DNA from: an uncultured Porphyromonadaceae bacterium
GTDB taxonomy: Bacteria; Bacteroidota; Bacteroidia; Bacteroidales; Muribaculaceae
DNA: 5,302 nt
Direction: 5' to 3'
Assembly (NCBI GenBank): GCA_900554265.1
Contig: USGZ01000144.1
Location: forward strand, 1 to 5,302
Shown: positions 1 through 3,541 of the stretch, piece after piece
How positions within the stretch are numbered: position 1 is the first letter of the stretch
Layout of the letters: the number at the start of each line of letters is the position of its first letter
Notes under the pieces: generated by a model
Told to the model about the DNA's origin: nothing
Databases searched by the model: none
What the model saw: only the letters and a program-made list of their open reading frames with translations
Program-made: the position numbers and the translations under genes

Positions 1-258
1 GTCTTCCGGAAGCTGAATGCGAAGGGCGTGGTCTTTATCGAATACGCGCCTCTCGAAACGGCATGGGTGCCCGTGATTGGCGACAACTATTATTATATCT
101 ATTGTTTGTGGGTTGCGGGTCCTTACAAAGGCAAGGGCTATGCAAAGGCGTTGATGGAACATTGTCTGGCCGATGCGCGGACGTTTGGGTTTCTTTTCGC
201 TCGAATTGGAGTCCATAAGACGTTATGTGTGAAGAGTCAGTTATTCGTTGAAAATTAA
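1..258 (+). CDS. GNAT-family N-acetyltransferase, 5' end outside window, C-terminal half missing (probable pseudogene)
   Basis: The frame is open from base 1 to a TAA at 256-258 (85 residues visible), so the start lies outside the window. Residues 40-51 (GPYKGKGYAKAL) match GNAT motif A, the acetyl-CoA pyrophosphate-binding loop of the form (Q/R)xxGxG/A. It is preceded by a beta strand (IYCLWVAG) and an acidic/aromatic stretch (FIEYAPLETAWVPV) that resembles the YoaP-like branch of GNAT proteins. These transfer an acetyl group from acetyl-CoA to an amine; the substrate here is unknown. After about residue 60 (LADAR) the resemblance stops: residues 61-85 do not look like the rest of a GNAT fold, and neither other forward frame resumes it. 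Such proteins usually carry about 65 or more further residues with the last strands. I infer a truncated, probably non-functional gene. The GNAT assignment is firm; the pseudogene status is likely but not proven. Confidence 0.72.
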   Translation, partial: VFRKLNAKGVVFIEYAPLETAWVPVIGDNYYYIYCLWVAGPYKGKGYAKALMEHCLADARTFGFLFARIGVHKTLCVKSQLFVEN

Positions 259-331
259 AGTGTTTAGACTTTCTGCAGGCCTCGCGGCGTTCATGTGTTC
301 TGCGTAGTAGTCGGTTTGGGGCCGGCGTGCG

Positions 332-357
332 GGCGGCACTGCCGTTTGTTCTTTTTT
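332..357 (+). terminator. possible weak intrinsic terminator
   Basis: A short hairpin, GGCGGC / loop ACT / GCCGTT (two G-U pairs), is followed by TGTTCTTTTTT. It lies about 75 bases after the stop of the truncated acetyltransferase and upstream of the next promoter, so it could end that transcript. The stem is short, so this is tentative. Confidence 0.35.
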
Positions 358-464
358 ACCTTGAGAGAGTTTGGTCCGGATATTGTGATTTTCTGGTGTG
401 CTTCAGGCGCCTTTATTAGATAAACAGATTAATGTGATATTTTTCAGCGCAAAGGTAGTAAAAA

Positions 465-499
465 TTTGCAACTTAAATCACTAAAAAATACTAATTTTG
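465..499 (+). promoter_or_regulatory. Bacteroidetes-type promoter for the DUF486 gene
   Basis: TTTG at 465-468 and TAATTTTG at 492-499 match the -33 (TTTG) and -7 (TAnnTTTG) boxes of the primary sigma factor of Bacteroidetes. The 23-base spacing is a little longer than the usual 19-21. Transcription would start near 505, about 20 bases before the ATG at 525. No Shine-Dalgarno sequence is present, as is normal in this phylum. Confidence 0.6.
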
Positions 500-524
500 C
501 GCTCGAAACAACTTGCAAGTCACA

Positions 525-896
525 ATGAACGCCACCTGGACCATCCTGCTGCTTATAATATCGAACATATTCATGACATTCGCCTGGTACGGACATCTCA
601 AGCTCCAGCAGATGAATGTAATCTCGTCGAATACGCCTCTCTACGTCGTGATACTTCTTTCCTGGGGTATCGCGCTTGCCGAGTACAGCTTTCAGGTGCC
701 GGCCAACCGCATGGGTTTCGCCGGCAACGGCGGGGCCTTTTCGCTGATGCAGCTCAAGGTTATCCAGGAAGTCATCACCCTTACGGTGTTTACGGTCTTT
801 ACCGTCGTCTTCTTCCGCGGCGAGACCCTGCACTGGAATCATTTCGCCGCCTTCCTCTGCCTTATCGCGGCTGTCTGGCTGGTGTTTCTGAAGTAG
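525..896 (+). CDS. DMT/DUF486 family small integral membrane protein
   Basis: A 123-residue, very hydrophobic protein with four predicted membrane helices (about residues 5-22, 39-55, 80-97 and 104-121). The conserved family signatures are clear: FMTFAWYGHLK near residue 16, SWGIALAEYSFQVPANR at 46-62 and SLMQLKVIQEVITL at 73-86. This is the DUF486 group, related to the drug/metabolite transporter (small multidrug resistance) superfamily. The length is normal and the protein looks intact. The transported compound, if any, is unknown. The ATG at 525 is preferred over an in-frame TTG at 513, because the family typically starts directly with a short polar stretch before the first helix. A promoter lies just upstream. 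The last 35 bases overlap the end of the convergent lipoprotein gene. Confidence 0.9.
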   Translation: MNATWTILLLIISNIFMTFAWYGHLKLQQMNVISSNTPLYVVILLSWGIALAEYSFQVPANRMGFAGNGGAFSLMQLKVIQEVITLTVFTVFTVVFFRGETLHWNHFAAFLCLIAAVWLVFLK

Positions 897-1380
897 GCGT
901 CGTGCCGGTGAGTTCGCCGGAAGCTATGTCGTAGCGAAGGTTCTGGTCGAGCAGCGTGAGGGCGTATTCGGTGCTGTCGCGGCGGACGGCGAATACTGCG
1001 TTCAGCTGGCCGGTCTCCTGAAGATACTGATAGATTTTCGGCGGCAGCTGGTCGAAGAGGAGCACCTGCGGCAGCGGCATGCCGTAGCCGTCGATGTCGG
1101 TCCACTCGTAGGAGGAGTCGAAAGTCAGGCCCGGGCCGTCGTCGAGGCGCACGTGGTAGACGCCGGCGTTGTGGGTGTAGCTCTGGACTTCGCTGTTGGG
1201 GTAATACTGGGAAATGAAGTGCGATATATCTTCGGGCAGCTCGCTCCACAGGTCGGAATTGTGGCATCCGCCGGGAATGAACAACATCGCAAAAACAAAC
1301 AGCGCCGCCGCGGCCATGCGGCAGAAGCGGCTTACGCGTAGGGTGCGTTCGTGGACGAAGCGAGAAGAGGAGAGATTCAT
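862..1380 (-). CDS. PepSY-like (DUF2874-type) putative lipoprotein
   Basis: A 172-residue exported protein. Residues 1-39 form an Arg-containing N-region, a hydrophobic core (AAAALFVFAMLFIPGG) and Cys39, a plausible but non-canonical lipobox; the N-region is long, and Met22 is an alternative start that would leave almost no positive charge. The mature part contains two PepSY-like units. The first begins LPEDISHFISQYYPNSEV (48-65), continues with a YHVRLDDGPGLTFD strand and an EWTDIDG turn. The second begins LPPKIYQYL (112-120) and ends near residue 150. This LPxxIxxFIxxYYP pattern is typical of the BLIP-like-fold PepSY-like proteins common in Bacteroidetes periplasms; their role is mostly unknown, perhaps inhibitory or binding. 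No KDD/E-rich surface export signal follows Cys39, so a periplasmic location is inferred. The final residues (about 158-172) are low-complexity, Thr/Pro/Arg rich, and partly encoded inside the overlap with the DUF486 gene. Confidence 0.82.
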   Translation of the reverse strand: MNLSSSRFVHERTLRVSRFCRMAAAALFVFAMLFIPGGCHNSDLWSELPEDISHFISQYYPNSEVQSYTHNAGVYHVRLDDGPGLTFDSSYEWTDIDGYGMPLPQVLLFDQLPPKIYQYLQETGQLNAVFAVRRDSTEYALTLLDQNLRYDIASGELTGTTPTSETPARQPR

Positions 1381-1459
1381 ACTATCAAAGGAATTTTATG
1401 ATAGATAAACACTTGTCCCATCTCATAAGTTCGGCCTCCTCACGGCTTTAACGGATGTG

Positions 1460-1495
1460 AAAAAGAAAACCGCCATCCCGGAAACGGGACGGCGG
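1460..1495 (-). terminator. intrinsic terminator of the tRNA-Val unit
   Basis: Read on the minus strand, an 11-pair stem (CCGCCGTCCCG / loop TTTC / CGGGATGGCGG, one G-U pair) is followed by TTTTCTTTTT. The mismatch seen on the plus strand becomes a G-U wobble on the minus strand, and the T tract is on that side, which fixes the orientation. It begins 5 bases after the tRNA 3' end. Confidence 0.88.
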
Positions 1496-1499
1496 CAAG

Positions 1500-1574
1500 T
1501 GGGCGCTGAGGGATTCGAACCCCCGACCCTCTGCTTGTAAGGCAGACGCTCTGAACCAGCTGAGCTAAGCGCCC
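1500..1574 (-). tRNA. tRNA-Val (anticodon TAC)
   Basis: The minus strand folds into a full cloverleaf of 75 bases: acceptor stem GGGCGCT/AGCGCCC with discriminator A, D stem GCTC/GAGC, anticodon stem TCTGC/GCAGA with loop CTTACAA, a 5-base variable region, and T arm GGGGG-TTCGAAT-CCCTC. Positions 34-36 of the loop read TAC, which decodes GTA and, with wobble, other valine codons. The 3' CCA is not encoded (the next bases are CTT) and must be added after transcription. A promoter and a terminator flank it closely, so it is transcribed as a single gene. Confidence 0.97.
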
Positions 1575-1593
1575 TTTCTTGCCAAAAGCGATG

Positions 1594-1624
1594 CAAAGTT
1601 AAGCACAATTTTTGAACCGGCAAA
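1594..1624 (-). promoter_or_regulatory. promoter of tRNA-Val
   Basis: On the minus strand, TTTG (1624-1621) and TAACTTTG (1601-1594) are separated by exactly 19 bases, an excellent match to the Bacteroidetes -33/-7 consensus. The start would lie near 1587, leaving a leader of about 13 bases before the mature tRNA end at 1574. Confidence 0.85.
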
Positions 1625-1653
1625 ATTTTCTGCGATTTTTTTTGAATTTTTTT

Positions 1654-1787
1654 CGTGCAGAGGGTGCGGGGCGCGCATTCGCACGCTGACGGAAACATTG
1701 GGCTGAGGGGACTAACGGGTCCAATATCAGCGGACAGCGCTGGAAGTGCGCCGTCATCAAGCCTACTCGACAGGGCTCTCTCGCGGC
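1654..1787. other. GC-rich hairpin-forming island in the intergenic region, function unknown
   Basis: About 130 GC-rich bases sit between strongly AT-rich flanks. Three inverted repeats are visible: GTGCG/CGCAC (1664-1668 with 1680-1684), GGAC/GTCC (1709-1712 with 1719-1722), and GACAGCGC/GCGCCGTC (1733-1740 with 1748-1755, where the one mismatch is a G-U pair on the minus strand). A poor promoter-like pair (TTTG at 1611-1614, TTTTTTTG at 1637-1644) could start plus-strand transcription near its left edge. A 46-codon frame from GTG at 1655 to TAA at 1793-1795 is open, but nothing in it is recognisable. It could be a structured RNA, a gene remnant or plain spacer. Confidence 0.3.
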
Positions 1788-1819
1788 GATTTTAAATTTT
1801 AACAAATGATTTTAAATTT
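1788..1819. repeat. 12-base direct repeat, AT-rich
   Basis: GATTTTAAATTT occurs at 1788-1799 and again at 1808-1819, a 20-base period (about two helical turns). Each copy contains the palindrome AAATTT. It lies 50-80 bases upstream of the TAACTTTG box at 1870, so it could be a protein-binding or bent-DNA element, or simply chance in AT-rich DNA. Confidence 0.4.
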
Positions 1820-1841
1820 AATTGAGGTTTATTTACAATAA

Positions 1842-1877
1842 TTTGATGCAATTTCCCGAAATTTGTTATTAACTTTG
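1842..1877 (+). promoter_or_regulatory. candidate promoter of an intergenic small RNA
   Basis: TAACTTTG at 1870-1877 is a perfect -7 box. The nearest TTTG upstream is at 1842-1845, a 24-base gap, which is longer than ideal. Transcription would start near 1884. No protein gene follows within 280 bases; an intrinsic terminator does. Confidence 0.5.
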
Positions 1878-1883
1878 CACCGT

Positions 1884-1998
1884 TGATTAAAAAATACTAA
1901 GACGAGAAAGAATTAACGTTTTGTTAGACTCACAATATACTTGAATTTTGGTTATGAGGGAGGTGCGTTACTGTGAAGTAGCGCACTTTCATTTTTTT
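1884..1998 (+). ncRNA. candidate small RNA of about 115 nt, no known family recognised
   Basis: The segment is bounded by a promoter box (TAACTTTG at 1870-1877) and a strong terminator hairpin with T tract (1963-1998). The 5' 75 bases are A/T-rich and weakly structured; the 3' end is the GC-rich terminator stem. No convincing open reading frame fits between the two: the ATG at 1954 would read straight through the terminator. A second promoter at 2114-2144 serves the downstream gene, so this transcript looks independent rather than being its leader. Both ends are inferred from motifs and no known family was recognised. Alternatively it is an attenuated leader of the operon beginning at 2167. 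Confidence 0.42.
1963..1998 (+). terminator. strong intrinsic terminator
   Basis: Stem GTGCGTTACT / loop GTGA / AGTAGCGCAC (ten pairs, one G-U) is directly followed by TTTCATTTTTTT. The T tract is on the plus strand. There is no plus-strand protein gene upstream within 1 kb, so the hairpin must end some non-coding transcript. Confidence 0.82.
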
Positions 1999-2033
1999 GC
2001 GGGAATGCCGCGATTTTATGCGGCGAAACGCTC

Positions 2034-2079
2034 CGGACAAAAGGCGAGTGCGGCAGGGCAGACCGCGGTCCGTATTTTT
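2034..2079 (+). terminator. possible second hairpin/terminator
   Basis: Nested complements CGGAC (2034-2038) / GTCCG (2068-2072) and GCGG (2050-2053) / CCGC (2063-2066) precede TATTTTTC. Within it lies a perfect 10-base palindrome, GACCGCGGTC (2061-2070). The outer loop is large, so the alternative is a regulatory palindrome upstream of the next promoter. Confidence 0.25.
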
Positions 2080-2113
2080 CAAGCACGAATTAGTTAATTA
2101 TTGATGTGGAGTA

Positions 2114-2144
2114 TTCGGAATTTGCGGAAAAAGCGCTAACTTTG
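2114..2144 (+). promoter_or_regulatory. promoter of the zinc-ribbon/L,D-transpeptidase operon
   Basis: TAACTTTG at 2137-2144 is a perfect -7 box; TTCG at 2114-2117, 19 bases upstream, is a one-mismatch -33 box. The start near 2151 gives a very short leader of about 16 bases before the ATG at 2167. No ribosome binding site is visible, as expected in Bacteroidetes. Confidence 0.7.
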
Positions 2145-2166
2145 CAATTCAAGAATCATTATCCTT

Positions 2167-2871
2167 ATGCCTGAAATAACATGCTATAAATGCGGTACGG
2201 TGCTGCTCCCGGGGCAGTCGCGCTGTCCGAACTGCGGCGCCCCGGCGCCTCTGAGCGAGGAAGAGTTCCGCCGCGACGCCAATGTCCATCCCGGCACCAT
2301 AATCCCGCCCCGCCCTGCGGCTCCCCAGGCAGCCCCGCAGGCAGCTCCGCAGGCCGCACCGCGCTTTGCCCCTCAGGCCGCCCCTCAGGCCGCACCTCAG
2401 GCCGCCCCGCGCTTTGCTCCTCAGGCGGCACCGCAAGCCTCCCCTCAGCAGGCACCGCAGGCGGCCCCGCGATATAATCCCCAGGCCGCACCTCAGGGGG
2501 CTCCTCTCTATCCTCCTCAGCCCTCGGCCCCGCAGGGTGCCGGAGCCACCGCCACGCGTCCGGTTACGCGCCCGATAGCCGCACAGCCAGCTCCGGCCGC
2601 TCCCGTATCGCCGGCACCGACTCCGGTGACAACGCCCGTCACCACTCCGGTGACGCGCCCTGTTGCCGCTCCGGCTCCCGGCGTGGTTCCCAAAGGCACC
2701 CCGGCACCGGCTCCGTCGCCGCGTACTGCCTATCCCTCCCGGTCCGCTCAGGCTTCCGCGCAACCGGAAAAGAAAGGCCTCAGCACGGCAAAAGTGCTCG
2801 TCATCACTATCGCCGTACTTGCAATCGCCGGACTCGCGGTTCTTTCCTATATCGCATCCTCTCCCGTATAA
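2167..2871 (+). CDS. zinc-ribbon protein with Gln/Ala/Pro-repeat linker and C-terminal membrane anchor
   Basis: A 234-residue protein of three parts. Residues 6-23 hold two CxxC knuckles (CYKCG at 6-10, CPNCG at 20-24), a small zinc ribbon like those at the start of many bacterial membrane proteins. Residues about 45-200 form a disordered linker: AAPQ-type repeats up to about 113, then TRPVTRP and PVTTPVTTPVT stretches (131-166) and Pro/Ala/Ser-rich sequence. Residues 210-229 are one hydrophobic helix preceded by EKKG and a Lys, followed by only five residues. This predicts a tail-anchored topology with the ribbon and linker in the cytoplasm. No enzyme domain is present; the zinc ribbon may bind protein or nucleic acid, and I do not recognise a named family. 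The start at 2167 lies just after the promoter and directly before the first Cys knuckle. It ends 2 bases before the transpeptidase gene, so the two are almost certainly co-transcribed and translationally coupled. Confidence 0.85.
   Translation: MPEITCYKCGTVLLPGQSRCPNCGAPAPLSEEEFRRDANVHPGTIIPPRPAAPQAAPQAAPQAAPRFAPQAAPQAAPQAAPRFAPQAAPQASPQQAPQAAPRYNPQAAPQGAPLYPPQPSAPQGAGATATRPVTRPIAAQPAPAAPVSPAPTPVTTPVTTPVTRPVAAPAPGVVPKGTPAPAPSPRTAYPSRSAQASAQPEKKGLSTAKVLVITIAVLAIAGLAVLSYIASSPV
2317..2505 (+). repeat. in-frame tandem repeat encoding QAAP units
   Basis: A 12-base period encodes QAAP. At a higher level, two 48-base units (2326-2373 and 2374-2421) encode exactly the same 16 residues, QAAPQAAPQAAPRFAP, but differ at seven synonymous positions. 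A third, degenerate unit (2422-2481) ends in RYNP and a fourth partial one ends in LYPP. Confidence 0.85.
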
Positions 2872-2873
2872 TC

Positions 2874-3500
2874 ATGAGCAGCAAGCATAAGCGCGGCACC
2901 CGCCGCATCCTCGCCATAATACTCCTGGCGGCCTGCATAGGCATCGCCGGACTGGTGTCCTATGCCTGCACGCGCGGCGAGACGGCCGAGACAGTCGTTC
3001 AGGACCGTGCTGTTCCCGCGGCCCCGGTGCTCCCCGAAGGCGCTCCCGCCGGACAGCCTTTCCTGCATATCGACAAACAGACCATGACACTGACTGTCTA
3101 CCGTGCCGACGGCAGCGTGCAGGCCCGTTTCGGCGTCTGCACCGGCAAGGGGTACGGCAACAAGCGCCGTCGAGGCGACATGAAGACCCCCGAGGGCGTC
3201 TTTTCGATCCAGCAGATCCAGGATGCCAGCAGCTGGACGCACGATTTCGGCGACGGCCTCGGAGTAATCGAAGGCGCCTACGGCCCCTGGTTCCTGCGCC
3301 TGCGCACGCCCGGGCACTCCGGCATCGGCATCCACGGCACCCATAAGCCCGCCAGCATAGGCACCCGCGACAGCGAGGGGTGCATACGCCTGGCCAACGA
3401 GAATATCGACTCCCTGCGCCGCATGGTGACGGTAGGGGAAACCGTGATAATAACACCCGGCGATGCCGACCGTCAGGCCGACTCCTCCGGACAACCCTGA
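2874..3500 (+). CDS. membrane-anchored L,D-transpeptidase (YkuD domain)
   Basis: A 208-residue protein. Basic residues (KHKRGTRR) precede one hydrophobic segment (about 11-31), acting as an uncleaved signal anchor; Cys32 after VSYA could alternatively be lipidated, but the site is not canonical. Residues 62-195 are a YkuD domain. It starts with FLHIDKQTMTLTVYRADG, includes KTPEGVF (104-110), and carries the catalytic motif GIHGTHKPASIG (152-163) plus SEGCIRLANENI (167-178). His154 and Cys170 are the expected catalytic pair, followed by the conserved Arg172. The enzyme should act in the periplasm, cleaving a stem peptide at meso-diaminopimelate and forming 3-3 cross-links or attaching a protein or amino acid to peptidoglycan. 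The usual SHGC motif reads SEGC here, a variant seen in related enzymes. There is no LysM or other peptidoglycan-binding domain. The start at 2874 sits 2 bases after the stop of the zinc-ribbon gene. Confidence 0.9.
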   Translation: MSSKHKRGTRRILAIILLAACIGIAGLVSYACTRGETAETVVQDRAVPAAPVLPEGAPAGQPFLHIDKQTMTLTVYRADGSVQARFGVCTGKGYGNKRRRGDMKTPEGVFSIQQIQDASSWTHDFGDGLGVIEGAYGPWFLRLRTPGHSGIGIHGTHKPASIGTRDSEGCIRLANENIDSLRRMVTVGETVIITPGDADRQADSSGQP

Positions 3501-3541
3501 CATAAAACTCTAAAACACACACATAAAACAACATTTTCATC

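Noticed and set aside
1..215. A minus-strand frame starting at ATG 215-213 with a natural-looking start (MDSNSSEKKPKRPRIG) and open to the window edge
   Set aside because: It lies opposite a well-supported GNAT motif; after the charged start its sequence looks like antisense translation. It could matter only if a breakpoint near 180 separates it from the GNAT part.
450..457. A minus-strand TACCTTTG box that could be a promoter divergent from the DUF486 gene
   Set aside because: No -33 box at suitable spacing and no gene on that strand to serve.
1500..1574. tRNA-Val as an attachment site of an integrated element
   Set aside because: No integrase and no repeat of the tRNA 3' end is seen in the window.
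1954..2096. A short plus-strand frame from ATG 1954 (MREVRYCEVAHF...)
   Set aside because: It runs straight through the strong terminator hairpin and T tract at 1963-1998 and has no recognisable features.
2149..2763. A 204-codon minus-strand frame rich in Arg, Gly and Ser
   Set aside because: It is the antisense image of the GC-rich QAAP repeat region and has only repeat-derived composition.
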